Shown here in pieces: positions 28,984 through 37,906 of a stretch of DNA of 64,000 bases (its first letter is position 1; every line of letters begins with the position of its first letter). The notes below the pieces were generated by a model. It was not told the origin of the DNA. It saw only the letters and a program-made list of their open reading frames with translations, and did no database searches. Source of the stretch: Burkholderiales bacterium (GTDB lineage: Bacteria; Pseudomonadota; Gammaproteobacteria; Burkholderiales; SG8-39). The DNA is taken from the NCBI GenBank assembly GCA_017880775.1, contig JADGRQ010000024.1, positions 1 to 64,000 of the forward strand, written 5' to 3'. The position numbers were made by a program, and so were the translations under genes.

Positions 28984-30168
28984 TCAGGTATCGATGAAGC
29001 GGGCAGTGTGGCGGGCGATCATCCACTCTTCGTTGGTCGGCAGGACCAGCGCGGTGAGGCGGCTGCCGGGCCGCGAGATGACGGTAGCCTTGCTCGCGTT
29101 CGCTTCGGCGTCGAAATCCAGCCCGAGCCAGCCGAGCGCGGTGCAAACCCTCTCGCGGATCGGCGCCGCATGCTCGCCGATGCCCCCGGTGTATACGATC
29201 GCATCGATTCCGCCGAGCACGGCGGCGAGCGCGCCCGCCTCGCGCACCAGGCGATAGCAGAACAGGTCGACGGCTTCGCGCGCTTCCCGTTCACGGCTCG
29301 CGAGCAGTTCCCGCATGTCCTGCGAGATGCCGGATACCCCCAGCAGGCCCGACTCCTTGTAGAGCAGGTTCTCCAGCGCTCGGGCGTCCATGTGATGGTG
29401 TTCCATCAGGTAGAGCAGCACGCCCGGATCGAGGTTCCCCGTGCGGGTGCCCATCATCAGACCGTCGAGGGCAGTGAATCCCATCGAGGTGGCGCGGCTC
29501 TGGCGGCGCTCCATGGCGCACATCGAGGCCCCGTTGCCGAGGTGCGCGACGATCACCTTGCCGTCGGCCTTCTCGCCCAGGTGCTGCGGCAGGACATCGG
29601 CAATATACTCGTACGAGAGACCGTGGAAGCCATAGCGGCGCACGCCCTCGGCGGTGATCCGGCGCGGCAGCGCGAACAGCTGCGCCAGCGTCGGCTGCGT
29701 TCGGTGGAACGCGGTATCGAAACAGGCGATCTGCGGCACGCCCGCGAGCGTGGCCGACATCGCCTCGATGCCGGCGACGTTGTGGGGCTGGTGTAGCGGA
29801 GCAAGTGGGACGAAGGACTTCAGCGCCTCGAGCGCGACCTCGTCGACGCGTATGGGTTGCGAATACCGGGTCGCGCCATGGACCACGCGATGTCCAACGG
29901 CGGCGATGCGCCAGCCCGACTCGTGGCCGTGCAGCCAGTCTACGAGGAAGGCGAGGGCGCCGCGGTGCGGGGCCTCCGATTCGAGCGGCAGATCGACGTC
30001 GTCCAGCCGCTGCCCGTCCTTGCCTTTGACCTTGATGTGCGGCCGCGCGCCGATGCCGTCGATCTGCCCAGCCAGTTCCGGCGTGCGCGCAAGCTGGGTC
30101 TGCCTGGCGAACAGTGCGAACTTGATCGACGAAGAGCCTGCGTTCAGGGTGAGGATTGCGTCATCCAC
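28984..30168 (-). CDS. ackA: Acetate/propionate kinase
   Basis: A protein of 394 residues. The N-terminus has the family motif ILTLNAGSSSIKFALF, followed by AAVGHRVVHGATRYSQPIRV and GVRRYGFHGLSYEYIADVLP. AHLGNGASMCAMERRQS and TALDGLMMGTRTGNLDPGVL are the phosphate and adenine sites, and IVYTGGIGEHAAPIRERV lies near the C-terminus. It interconverts acetyl phosphate + ADP with acetate + ATP. It overlaps the phosphotransacetylase gene by 8 bp, so the Pta-Ack pair should be made together. The ATG lies at 30168. Confidence 0.93.
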   Translation of the reverse strand: MDDAILTLNAGSSSIKFALFARQTQLARTPELAGQIDGIGARPHIKVKGKDGQRLDDVDLPLESEAPHRGALAFLVDWLHGHESGWRIAAVGHRVVHGATRYSQPIRVDEVALEALKSFVPLAPLHQPHNVAGIEAMSATLAGVPQIACFDTAFHRTQPTLAQLFALPRRITAEGVRRYGFHGLSYEYIADVLPQHLGEKADGKVIVAHLGNGASMCAMERRQSRATSMGFTALDGLMMGTRTGNLDPGVLLYLMEHHHMDARALENLLYKESGLLGVSGISQDMRELLASREREAREAVDLFCYRLVREAGALAAVLGGIDAIVYTGGIGEHAAPIRERVCTALGWLGLDFDAEANASKATVISRPGSRLTALVLPTNEEWMIARHTARFIDT

Positions 30169-31606
30169 CGCTCGTTCCTGTCGCGGTCGTGGAGCCGCTT
30201 GCGCTCACCAGTAGGACGGCGAGCGCACACGAGGTCAGCCGCGCACGGACGCTGTCGGCGCGACTGGTCAGGACCACCGGGATCCTCGCCCCGAGGACGA
30301 CGCCGGCGGCGTCCGCATTGGCCATGAACGTCAGCTGCTTGGCGAGGATGTTGCCGGAAACCAAGTCCGGCACGACCAGGATGTCGGCATCCCCGGCGAC
30401 TTGGGAGTCGATCCCCTTGATCCGGGCGGCTTCGCGACTGATCGCATTGTCCATCGCCAGCGGACCATCGAGGAGCGCTCCCAGGATCTGGCCGCGCTCG
30501 GCCATCTTGCACAGCGAGGCGGCCTCCATCGTCGAGATGATCTTCTCGTTGATGTTTTCCACCGCGGAGAGGAGCGCGACCTTGGGCCGCGCGATGCCGA
30601 GCGCATGGGCGAGCTCGATCGCGTTGCGGCAGATGTCGGCCTTCACCGCGAGCGTCGGAGCGATGTTGATCGCCGCGTCGGTCACCATGAGCGGCTTGTG
30701 GTAGGTCGGCACGTCCATGAAGAAGACGTGCGACAGGCGCCGTTCGGTCCGCAGGCCCGATTCGCGCTGCACGACCGCGGCGAGCAGTTCGTCGGTGTGC
30801 AGGCTGCCCTTCATCAGGATGGCTGCCTCGCCGGCGTGCACCAGCGCCACCGCCTTCTGCGCCGCATCGTGACTGTTAGCGGCGTCGACCAGACGCAGGC
30901 CGGCGAGGCTGACATGGGCCTGTTCGGCCGCCGCGCGCATGGCGGCGAGCGGACCCACCAGAATCGGTTCAATCATGCCTTCTGCGGTGGCTTCGATCAC
31001 CGCCTGGATCGCTGCGTCGCTGCAGGGATGCACGACCGCCGCCGGCACTGGACGAAGCGGCTTGACGCGCCGCACGAACGCTGCGAACTTGTCATGCGTC
31101 TGGACCGAGATCGTCGCGACCTCGTGCCGGGGAAGCACGACCTTCAACGTCGGCGCGAACACCTCTGCCATTCCTTGCGCCACGACCTCGCCGGCTTGAT
31201 TCACACATTGGCAATCGAGCAACACCGTCCCGGTCTCGCGGCGCTTCTCCCGCACCGTGACCGACGCGGTGACCGTATCGTCCGCATGGAGCACCTTCAG
31301 GAAGCGGAGATCCTGGCTGACGTATTGGGTTCCCGGGCCCGGTAGCTCATTTCCGAGCACGCTCGATATCAGCGCACCGCTCAGGATGCTATGGGCGACC
31401 AGGCGGCCGTCGCCGTACTTGCGCGCGAAGTCGTCGTCGACGTGGGTCGGGTTCAGGTCGCCCGAGAGCACCGCGAAGGTCTTGACGTCGGTTCGAGTCA
31501 GGGTACGCGTGAGGCTCGCCGTGTCGCCGACGCTGATCTCGTCGAAGCAACGGCTTTCGAGCATCCGCGCCGCTTCCGGGGACGGTACAGGTGCGTTTTC
31601 AGTCAC
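30161..31606 (-). CDS. Bifunctional enoyl-CoA hydratase / phosphate acetyltransferase (PhaJ-Pta fusion)
   Basis: A protein of 481 residues. Residues about 12-150 are a MaoC-type (R)-hydratase: SGDLNPTHVDDDFARKYGDG contains the hydratase Asp/His motif. Residues about 165-470 are a phosphate acetyl/butyryltransferase: VVHPCSDAAIQAVIEATAEG, AILMKGSLHTDELLAAVVQR, MVTDAAINIAPTLAVKADIC and ADILVVPDLVSGNILAKQL. The start is GTG at 31606. The fusion would handle 3-hydroxyacyl-CoA or crotonyl-CoA and acyl phosphate, matching the neighbouring AckA and DUF3141. A possible FNR/ANR box lies 130 bp upstream. Confidence 0.9.
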   Translation of the reverse strand: MTENAPVPSPEAARMLESRCFDEISVGDTASLTRTLTRTDVKTFAVLSGDLNPTHVDDDFARKYGDGRLVAHSILSGALISSVLGNELPGPGTQYVSQDLRFLKVLHADDTVTASVTVREKRRETGTVLLDCQCVNQAGEVVAQGMAEVFAPTLKVVLPRHEVATISVQTHDKFAAFVRRVKPLRPVPAAVVHPCSDAAIQAVIEATAEGMIEPILVGPLAAMRAAAEQAHVSLAGLRLVDAANSHDAAQKAVALVHAGEAAILMKGSLHTDELLAAVVQRESGLRTERRLSHVFFMDVPTYHKPLMVTDAAINIAPTLAVKADICRNAIELAHALGIARPKVALLSAVENINEKIISTMEAASLCKMAERGQILGALLDGPLAMDNAISREAARIKGIDSQVAGDADILVVPDLVSGNILAKQLTFMANADAAGVVLGARIPVVLTSRADSVRARLTSCALAVLLVSASGSTTATGTSGG

Positions 31607-31668
31607 CGCCGGACCTTGTTCGGGAGTTCATTGACGCTTGAGTTCATTGGTGTGGGATGCGTGATTGA

Positions 31669-31682
31669 ATCGTGCGCACGAT
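31669..31682. promoter_or_regulatory. 14-bp perfect palindrome in the phaJ-pta leader
   Basis: ATCGTGCGCACGAT is identical on both strands. It lies 63-76 bp upstream of the GTG at 31606 and about 20-30 nt downstream of the start site inferred from the FNR-like box. It could be an operator, but its binding protein is not known. Confidence 0.4.
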
Positions 31683-31735
31683 CGATGAAGATGCACTCAT
31701 CGTTTGCAGTCTAATGCGCGCCATTGCGCGCAGTG

Positions 31736-31749
31736 ATGACGCAGATCAA
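31736..31749 (-). promoter_or_regulatory. FNR/ANR-like binding site upstream of phaJ-pta
   Basis: On the minus strand TTGATctgcGTCAT; the left half is perfect and the right half matches 3 of 5 positions of TTGAT-N4-ATCAA. Its centre is 31742.5. A TAGACT at 31708-31713 would be the -10 of a promoter starting near 31701, so the box is at about -41.5, the class II position for FNR. Regulation by oxygen is inferred from this geometry. Confidence 0.4.
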
Positions 31750-31786
31750 AGGAAATGGCGGATGCCGCGGCCGGGCCATCCGGGAT

Positions 31787-31826
31787 TCGCTGTTGCGGCC
31801 GGCACATGTGCCGGCCGCAACAGCGA
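31787..31826. repeat. 40-bp perfect palindrome (20-bp arms, no spacer)
   Basis: The two arms, starting TCGCTGTTGCGG and ending CCGCAACAGCGA, are exact reverse complements and meet at CACA/TGTG. The flanking bases stop matching at 31786/31827. As RNA it would make an 18-bp stem with a 4-nt loop on either strand, and there is no T-run after it. It lies in the 286-bp gap between the flavoprotein and phaJ-pta genes. Confidence 0.9.
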
Positions 31827-31892
31827 CGGGACGCCGGAAACTGGCAATCCGACCGGTGGACGGAAAGATGCTGGTGGCGGCGAAACCGCCGC

Positions 31893-32993
31893 TCACTCAA
31901 ACCGTCTGATCCACCGCCGGTCGATCCAGTCCTTCACGCGCCACAGCCACTCGCCCTCGAGCGCCCAGTCACCGTGCGTAGCGAGACAATACTTCCGGCC
32001 GATGCTGATCAGCGCAAGCGCTTCCTTCTGCGGAACGTAGCGCTCGAGCGTTCCACCGGCGAGAGTCGCGCGCAGATTGTGCTCGAGCACGGTCGCATGC
32101 CTGATCGCGTAGACCCCGGATTTCGGATGCGGAGCGCCATCGAGCGTGGCGCTGTCGCCGGCTGCGAATACCTCTGGATGCGTCACGCCGCGCAGGGTGG
32201 CGTCGACGAGGACGAATCCGTTCTTGTCGACCCGGAGCCCGCTTTCACGCAACCACGGCTGGGGCGCCGCGCCCCCAACCCAAAGGATTGCGTCGCAGGC
32301 CTCGCGTTTGCCGTGCGCATCGGTCAAAGCGCCGGCCTCGACGCGAACGATGCGGGTATCGACGCACAGCTCGACGCGCTCCATGGACAGGAGCCGCGCG
32401 ATGCGCCGCTGCGCCGCAGGCGCATGCTCAGGGAGTGCGACCGGACGGTCCGAGAAAAGCACGATCTCTGCCGGGGCACCGCCTGCGGCGAGCGCAAATC
32501 GCATCGCCAGCGCCAGCTCGACGCCCCCTGCTCCCGCACCGACCACTCCAATTCGCAACAGTCGTTTCGCCGCATCGACGCGCAGCGCATCCCACGCCGC
32601 AAGAAATGTTTCGAACGGCTTGACGGGGATTGCAAACTCGCTTGCGCCGGGCACGCCGAACCAGTTCGGCAGCGAGCCGAGGTTGAGCGACGCGAGGTCA
32701 TACTCGAGTTCGCGCCCTTCGCCGAGCGTCGCCCGGCGCCGGGCGGCGTTCAACGCGACGGCGTTCTCGAGTACCAGTTCCACGCCGGCGCGGTGCGCGA
32801 GCGCGGCGATGTCGATCTGGATTTCCTCCGGACGGTAATGGCCTGCGACCAGACCGGGAAGCATTCCGGAGTAAGTCTGGTACGGCTTGGGCGTCACCAG
32901 CGTGACGCGCGCACCCGCGAGTGGCGCCGCGATCAATTTGAACAACAGCGCGGCGTGCGCATGGCCGCCACCGAGAAGCAGCAGCCTCTTCAC
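31893..32993 (-). CDS. FAD-dependent NADH dehydrogenase-like oxidoreductase (NDH-2/SelD N-domain type)
   Basis: A protein of 366 residues. [19 protein letters not shown] at the N-terminus is the pattern found in the flavoprotein half of NADH dehydrogenase-selenide dikinase fusions. A second Rossmann motif, [20 protein letters not shown] (about 155-175), binds NAD(P)[21 protein letters not shown] and [13 protein letters not shown] complete the FAD site. No SelD domain follows. It probably passes electrons from NADH or another donor to a quinone. It overlaps the acyl-CoA synthetase by 4 bp and the palindrome lies after its stop. Confidence 0.82.
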   Translation of the reverse strand: MKRLLLLGGGHAHAALLFKLIAAPLAGARVTLVTPKPYQTYSGMLPGLVAGHYRPEEIQIDIAALAHRAGVELVLENAVALNAARRRATLGEGRELEYDLASLNLGSLPNWFGVPGASEFAIPVKPFETFLAAWDALRVDAAKRLLRIGVVGAGAGGVELALAMRFALAAGGAPAEIVLFSDRPVALPEHAPAAQRRIARLLSMERVELCVDTRIVRVEAGALTDAHGKREACDAILWVGGAAPQPWLRESGLRVDKNGFVLVDATLRGVTHPEVFAAGDSATLDGAPHPKSGVYAIRHATVLEHNLRATLAGGTLERYVPQKEALALISIGRKYCLATHGDWALEGEWLWRVKDWIDRRWIRRFE

Positions 32994-34645
32994 CGGCTTG
33001 GTTCGCGCAGCTTCGCCTCTTCGCGCTGCCGCAGCTGCTTTCTCTGCACCTTCCCGGTGGTGGTCATCGGCAGCGCGTCGATGAATTCGATCTCGCGCGG
33101 GTACTCGTAGGGTGCGAGGCGCCCGCGCACGTGCTGCCGGATGTCCTCCTCGAGTTGTTTCGATGCGGATTGCCCGGGTTGCAGCACGATGAACGCCTTG
33201 ATGATCGCGCCGCGCGCCTCGTCGGGCTTGCCGATCACGGCGGCGTTGGCCACCGCCGGATGTTTCACCAGGCAGGATTCGATCTCCGCCGGCCCGATGC
33301 GATAGCCCGAGCTCTTGATCACGTCATCGGACCTCCCCTGGTACCAGATGTAGCCGTCCTCATCCATGCGCCCCTGGTCGCCGGTACAGCCCCAGTCGCC
33401 GATGAATTTGTCGCGGGTCGCGTCCGGGTTCTTCCAGTACTCGAGGAAAAACACCGGGTCCGGGACGCCATCGACCGAGCGCATCACGGCGATCTCGCCA
33501 AGCTCGCCGCGCGGCACTTCCGCGCCATGCTCGTCGATGATCGCGACCCGATGGCCGGGGTACGGCCGCCCGATGGCGCCGGGCTTCACCGGCCACGCCG
33601 CCTGGCAGTTGCCGACGACGTAATTGATTTCGGTCTGGCCGAATATTTCGTTGATCGTCACGCCCAGCTGCTCGCGCGCCCACTCGAACACGGTGACGCC
33701 CACGGACTCGCCCCCGCTCATGATCGAGCGCAGGTTGATCTGGTATCGCTGCCGCGGTTCCGGCATCGCCTTCATCATCAGCTTCAGCGCGGTCGGGAAC
33801 AGGAACGCATTGCGCACGCCGTACTTTTCGATCAGGTAGTACGCCCTGTCCGAATCGAAGCGTCCGCGATAGCCGAGAATCGGCTGGCCGAAATGCCAGG
33901 TCGGCAGCAGCGCGTCCATCAGCCCGCCTGTCCAGGCCCAGTCGGCAGGCGACCAGAACATGTCGCCCGGCTGCGGGAAAAAATCGTGCGAGTGCACGAA
34001 CCCCGGAATATTTCCGAGCAGCACGCGGTGCGCCTTGAGCGCACCCTTGGGCGGGCCGGTGGTACCGCTGGTGTAGACGATCAGCGCCGGGTCGTTCGCA
34101 TGCGTATCGATGCAGGCGAACCGGCTTGCCGCCCGGGCGAGCAGTTCATCCCACGGGTGGACACCGGCTTCGACGGCGCCGCCGACGCCGATCACAACCT
34201 TGAGCGCCGGCAACCGGTCCTTGACCGCCCAGAGATTCGCGATGGTGGTCGGCTCCACGATCGCCGCGCAGGCCTCGCTGTTCTGCATCCGGTACTCGAG
34301 CGCTTCCGGGCCGAACAGGTGCGACAGCGGAAGCGCAATCGCGCCCATCTGGAAGATCGCGATGTAGGCGATCGCGGTTTCCGGGCGCTGCGGCAACAGG
34401 ATCGCGACGCGCTCGCCGCGCACCACGCCGAGCGCGGCGAGCGCGTTCGACAGGCGATTGGCCTCGCGTTGAATGTCCCAGAACGAATAGGCGCGCGTTT
34501 CGCCGGACTCGTCCTCCCAGTACAGCGCGAAGCGCGTCCGGTCCGGCGCCCACTGCCCGCAGCAGTTCCACCCGAGATTGAAGCGATCGGGAACCTGCCA
34601 CCTGAACTGGCGGTACAACTCGTCGTAACGGTCCGGTGGATTCAC
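32990..34645 (-). CDS. AMP-binding acyl-CoA synthetase (medium-chain/acetyl-CoA synthetase-like)
   Basis: A protein of 551 residues of the ANL superfamily. The P-loop-like motif is [19 protein letters not shown]. The adenine-binding stretch is [14 protein letters not shown] and [17 protein letters not shown]. The hinge and C-terminal lid have [39 protein letters not shown] and the catalytic Lys in [14 protein letters not shown]. It activates a carboxylic acid to acyl-CoA; chain length is uncertain. It overlaps a small membrane protein upstream and the flavoprotein downstream, each by 4 bp. Confidence 0.88.
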   Translation of the reverse strand: MNPPDRYDELYRQFRWQVPDRFNLGWNCCGQWAPDRTRFALYWEDESGETRAYSFWDIQREANRLSNALAALGVVRGERVAILLPQRPETAIAYIAIFQMGAIALPLSHLFGPEALEYRMQNSEACAAIVEPTTIANLWAVKDRLPALKVVIGVGGAVEAGVHPWDELLARAASRFACIDTHANDPALIVYTSGTTGPPKGALKAHRVLLGNIPGFVHSHDFFPQPGDMFWSPADWAWTGGLMDALLPTWHFGQPILGYRGRFDSDRAYYLIEKYGVRNAFLFPTALKLMMKAMPEPRQRYQINLRSIMSGGESVGVTVFEWAREQLGVTINEIFGQTEINYVVGNCQAAWPVKPGAIGRPYPGHRVAIIDEHGAEVPRGELGEIAVMRSVDGVPDPVFFLEYWKNPDATRDKFIGDWGCTGDQGRMDEDGYIWYQGRSDDVIKSSGYRIGPAEIESCLVKHPAVANAAVIGKPDEARGAIIKAFIVLQPGQSASKQLEEDIRQHVRGRLAPYEYPREIEFIDALPMTTTGKVQRKQLRQREEAKLREPSR

Positions 34646-35007
34646 TGCGCGCGCGGCTTGGCGCTTTTTTCGGGATGCTGCGGGATCGCCGTTTCGATCG
34701 ATTCGGAGAACTTGAGTTTTTCAACGTTGACGGGCGGCTCGCGCGGGGCAGACCGGGCGGCCGGTACGGTATCCGCGCCCCTGATCTGGCCTTCGACGTT
34801 GCGGTTCGCACGCGCCTTTGCGGCCGCTTCGTACGCGGCCGGCAGCGCAATCGGCGGCGGGTGGATCTGGAACGCGATCCACACCACCCAGCCGAGCGCG
34901 AACAGCAGAGCGACGGCGATGAAGCGCCAGAGAAACTCCCAATCCCCGCGCACGCGCGGCTCCGACGCTGTGGCGGCCTGCCCTTGCGGTTGCGGTTGCG
35001 CCGCCAT
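34642..35007 (-). CDS. Small single-pass membrane protein of unknown function
   Basis: A protein of 121 residues when started at ATG 35007 ([20 protein letters not shown]). It has one membrane segment, [20 protein letters not shown], at about 25-45, and a charged C-terminal tail rich in Ala, Pro and Arg. ATG 35055 also lies in frame but overlaps a TATTAT -10-like box, so 35007 is preferred. The 4-bp overlap with the acyl-CoA synthetase places it first in the operon. No domain is recognised. Confidence 0.6.
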   Translation of the reverse strand: MAAQPQPQGQAATASEPRVRGDWEFLWRFIAVALLFALGWVVWIAFQIHPPPIALPAAYEAAAKARANRNVEGQIRGADTVPAARSAPREPPVNVEKLKFSESIETAIPQHPEKSAKPRAQ

Positions 35008-35092
35008 GCGATCGTTGCCCGTTTTCTCCCCGGTCCATCCGGTGTTTGCGAGCATAATAGCATCGTCTTTCGACGCACCGCCGCCTGCGAGC

Positions 35093-35269
35093 ATGTCCCT
35101 GAAAGCCCTTGTTTTCGACGCCTACGGAACACTGTTCGACGTCCATTCCGTGATCCGGCGTTGCGAGCAGTTGTGGCCCGGCAAGGGCGAGCGGATTTCG
35201 CAACTCTGGCGCAGCAAACAGCTGGAATATTCCTGGCAGCGCAGCCTGATGCGCCGCTACGAGCCATAG
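35093..35269 (+). pseudogene. N-terminal remnant of a haloacid dehalogenase type II
   Basis: A 58-residue reading frame. [20 protein letters not shown] contains the catalytic Asp of (S)-2-haloacid dehalogenase (DAYGTLFD), and [20 protein letters not shown] is the next conserved block. The family is usually about 220 residues. Here the chain stops with RYEP-stop, where homologues continue DFW, and the NUDIX gene begins 22 bp later. The remaining roughly 160 codons are gone, so this is a deletion remnant and probably inactive. Confidence 0.8.
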
Positions 35270-35291
35270 CGGTTCTCGCCCCCGGGGTCCG

Positions 35292-35828
35292 ATGCTGAAG
35301 TTCTGCTCCAACTGTGCCACGCCACTGGTGCGCCGCGTGCCGCCAGGCGACAACCTGCCGCGCTCGGTGTGCGATCAGTGCGGCGTGATCCATTACCAGA
35401 ATCCCAAGCTCGTGGTGGGCGCGATTCCCGAGTGGGACGGGCGTTTGTTGCTGTGCAAACGCGCGATCGAGCCGCGCTACGGCTACTGGACCTTGCCCGC
35501 CGGCTTCATGGAAAACGACGAATCCACCGGCCAGGCCGCTTCGCGCGAAACCCTTGAAGAGGCCGGCGCGCGGATCGAGTTGGGCGATCCGTTCTCGATG
35601 CTGTCGGTGCCTCAGGTCAACCAGGTGCACCTGTTCTACCGCGCGCGGCTGCTCGATCTAGATTTCAAGGCTGGCGAGGAAACTCTCGAGATTGCGCTGC
35701 TCGCGGAGAGCGAAGTGCCGTGGAAAGACATCGCGTTCCGCACCGTCGGCCTGACTCTCAAGCATTACTTCGCCGACCGGGCCCGGGGCGCGTTCGGCTT
35801 TCACGCCGGCGATATTCCGCCCCGGTAG
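35292..35828 (+). CDS. NUDIX hydrolase with zinc ribbon (NudC-like)
   Basis: A protein of 178 residues. The N-terminal zinc ribbon has CSNCATPL and CDQCGVIHYQNPK (four cysteines), the arrangement in NADH pyrophosphatase. The Nudix box GFMENDESTGQAASRETLEEAGA is intact (G-x5-E-x7-REx2EExGA). It probably hydrolyses an NDP-linked metabolite such as NADH or ADP-ribose. It lies directly after the HAD remnant and is convergent with the amt gene. Confidence 0.9.
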   Translation: MLKFCSNCATPLVRRVPPGDNLPRSVCDQCGVIHYQNPKLVVGAIPEWDGRLLLCKRAIEPRYGYWTLPAGFMENDESTGQAASRETLEEAGARIELGDPFSMLSVPQVNQVHLFYRARLLDLDFKAGEETLEIALLAESEVPWKDIAFRTVGLTLKHYFADRARGAFGFHAGDIPPR

Positions 35829-35832
35829 CACG

Positions 35833-35851
35833 GCAGGAGCCGCCCTCCTGC
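35833..35851. terminator. Stem-loop between convergent NUDIX and amt genes
   Basis: GCAGGAG at 35833-35839 and CTCCTGC at 35845-35851 form a perfect 7-bp stem with a 5-nt loop, in the 41-bp gap between the two stop codons. No long T-run follows, so it may be a weak bidirectional terminator. Confidence 0.5.
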
Positions 35852-35869
35852 GGGGATCTACTACTGGCG

Positions 35870-37063
35870 CTAATCGCGCCCGGGGTTGCCTGAAATCTTG
35901 TGGATCGCGAGGTCGGCGCCGTTGAACTCGTCTTCTTCGTCGAGCCGTATTCCGCTCACTGACTTGATGGCGCCATAGATGATCCCCCCACCCACCACCG
36001 CGATCACGATTCCGAGCAGGGTCCCCGCAATCTGCGAAAACAAGGACACTCCGCCCAACCCGCCCAGCGCCTTGGAGCCGAAGATGCCGCAGGCGATTCC
36101 ACCCCACGCCCCGCACAGGCCATGCAGCGGCCAAACGCCGAGCACATCGTCGATCTTCCAGCGGTTCTGCACGATCGTGAACATGTAGACGAACATCGCT
36201 CCGGCAACCGATCCGACCACGAACGATCCCGCAGGATGCATCACGTCGGAGCCGGCACAAACGGCCACCAGGCCCGCGAGCGGCCCGTTGTGCACGAAGC
36301 CCGGGTCGTTCCTGCCCGCGATCAGCGCCGCGAGCGTACCGCCGGCCATCGCCATCAAAGAGTTCACCGCCACCAGGCCGCTGATCTTGTCGACTGCCTG
36401 CGCGGACATCACGTTGAAGCCGAACCAGCCCACCGACAGGATCCACGCGCCGAGCGCGAGGAACGGGATCGAAGATGGCGGCGTGCCGCTCCCGCTGCCG
36501 TCCTTGGCGTACCGCCCCTTGCGCGCGCCGAGCAGCAGCACCGCCACCAGCGCGGTCCAGCCGCCGAACGCATGCACCACGATCGAGCCGGCGAAATCGT
36601 GGAATTCCGCTCCGAAGCTCGTCTTCATCCAGTCCTGCACGCCGAACTTATGGTTCCACGCAATGCCTTCGAACAGCGGGTACACCAGCGCCACCAGCAG
36701 GACCGAGGCAACCAGTTGCGGATAGAACTTCGCGCGCTCGGCGATGCCGCCGGAGATGATTGCAGGGACCGCGGCCGCGAATGTCAGCAGAAAGAAGAAT
36801 CTCACCAACTCGTAGCCATTCTTCTGCGCCAGCAGATCGGCGCCGACGAAGAACGAAACACCGTAGGCGACGCCGTAGCCGACGCAAAAATATGCGACAG
36901 TCGACGCGGCGAAATCCGCCAGGATCTTGACCAGCGCATTCACCTGGTTCTTGGCGCGCACCGTACCCAGCTCGAGGAAAGCGAATCCCGAATGCATTGC
37001 CAGCACCAGAATCGCACCGAGCAGCACGAACAGCACATCGGACCCGGACTTGGGCGATTCCAT
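35870..37063 (-). CDS. amt: Ammonium transporter (Amt family)
   Basis: A protein of 397 residues with 11 predicted membrane segments. SGFAFLELGTVRAKNQVNAL, LFEGIAWNHKFG and DFAGSIVVHAFGGWTALVAV (Asp and His of the pore) are Amt signatures, as are RNDPGFVHNGPLAGLVAVCA and WPLHGLCGAWGGIACGIFG (second pore His). The ATG at 37063 is used since the open frame to 37132 adds a non-conserved segment. No glnK (PII) gene is adjacent, which is common but not universal for amt. Confidence 0.93.
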   Translation of the reverse strand: MESPKSGSDVLFVLLGAILVLAMHSGFAFLELGTVRAKNQVNALVKILADFAASTVAYFCVGYGVAYGVSFFVGADLLAQKNGYELVRFFFLLTFAAAVPAIISGGIAERAKFYPQLVASVLLVALVYPLFEGIAWNHKFGVQDWMKTSFGAEFHDFAGSIVVHAFGGWTALVAVLLLGARKGRYAKDGSGSGTPPSSIPFLALGAWILSVGWFGFNVMSAQAVDKISGLVAVNSLMAMAGGTLAALIAGRNDPGFVHNGPLAGLVAVCAGSDVMHPAGSFVVGSVAGAMFVYMFTIVQNRWKIDDVLGVWPLHGLCGAWGGIACGIFGSKALGGLGGVSLFSQIAGTLLGIVIAVVGGGIIYGAIKSVSGIRLDEEDEFNGADLAIHKISGNPGRD

Positions 37064-37165
37064 GGCGCTTTCCCCCGTGTTCTTGTCGTTGTAGAACAGC
37101 AGGTTGATATTATGCCGAAAACGCGCAATCAAGACCCGGCTTGGCGATTGCGACTGCAGATGCTA

Positions 37166-37180
37166 GCGTTGCCGCAACGC
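37166..37180. repeat. Short inverted repeat upstream of the Rieske gene
   Basis: GCGTTG and CAACGC flank a 3-nt loop, in the 139-bp gap between amt and the Rieske gene. It is a weak hairpin with no further support. Confidence 0.25.
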
Positions 37181-37202
37181 CTGGTCATTGGACAACCGCC
37201 GA

Positions 37203-37897
37203 ATGATGGAACGCCGCGATTTCCTCAAGCTCTGCGCAGCCACGGCGACACCTGTGCTGCCCGCCCACACGCCTATGGTGAGTCGCGCCGCTACGCGCGC
37301 GTAAAGCTGGTCGAGCCGGGGGGCCGCCCGCTGCGTGCAGAGGAACTGCCGAAGGATCGCAACCTGATCTTTCATTATCCGTACGCCTCCACGCCGTGCT
37401 TCCTGCTAAATCTGGGCAGGCCCGTGAAGCCTGCGGCCCGGTTGAAGACGGCGGAAAACCGGGACTACGAATGGCACGGCGGGGTGGGTCCGAACCGTTC
37501 GATCGTCGCATATTCCGCGATTTGCGCGCACCAGCTCGCCTACCCCACGCGCGACATCAGCTTCATCAGCTACCGCGCCGAAACCAGCGCGCGCAACAAG
37601 CTCGCGCATGTGATCCACTGCTGCGCCGAACACAGCCAGTACGATCCCGCGGACGGCGGACGCGTGGTCGCCGGCCCTGCGCCCCAGCCGCTTGCGGCGA
37701 TCCTGCTTGAGCACGACCCGGCCGGCGACGAGCTGTACGCGGTAGGCACGCTCGGGGGCGAGATGTTCAACCAGTTCTTCGCAAAGTACCAGTTCAAGCT
37801 TGCGATGGAGCAAGGCGGCGGCGCCCGGCAGGCGGTGAACGGAACCGCCACGGTGAGCCAATTGGAAAACTATTGCAAGCAGCAGGTGAAGTGTTAG
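37203..37897 (+). pseudogene. Tat-exported Rieske [2Fe-2S] protein, frameshifted between signal peptide and mature part
   Basis: An ATG at 37203 starts MMERRDFLKLCAATATPVLP, a twin-arginine signal (RRDFLK), but this frame stops at 37302. The mature part is in another frame: AYGESRRYARVKLVEPGG, the cluster ligands CAHQL and, 44 residues later, CCAEHSQYD, then a C-terminal stretch ending KQQVKC at 37897. One missing base (or two extra) between about 37240 and 37280 would join them. Downstream of the indel no stop occurs, so a cytosolic product from an internal TTG at 37169 is possible but lacks a signal. The family carries electrons in quinol oxidation or related pathways. Confidence 0.7.
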
Positions 37898-37906
37898 CTT
37901 GCGCGC

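Noticed and set aside
31697-31909. Short frames on both strands over the palindrome region
   Set aside because: They arise from the palindrome itself and lack a start signal or conserved sequence.
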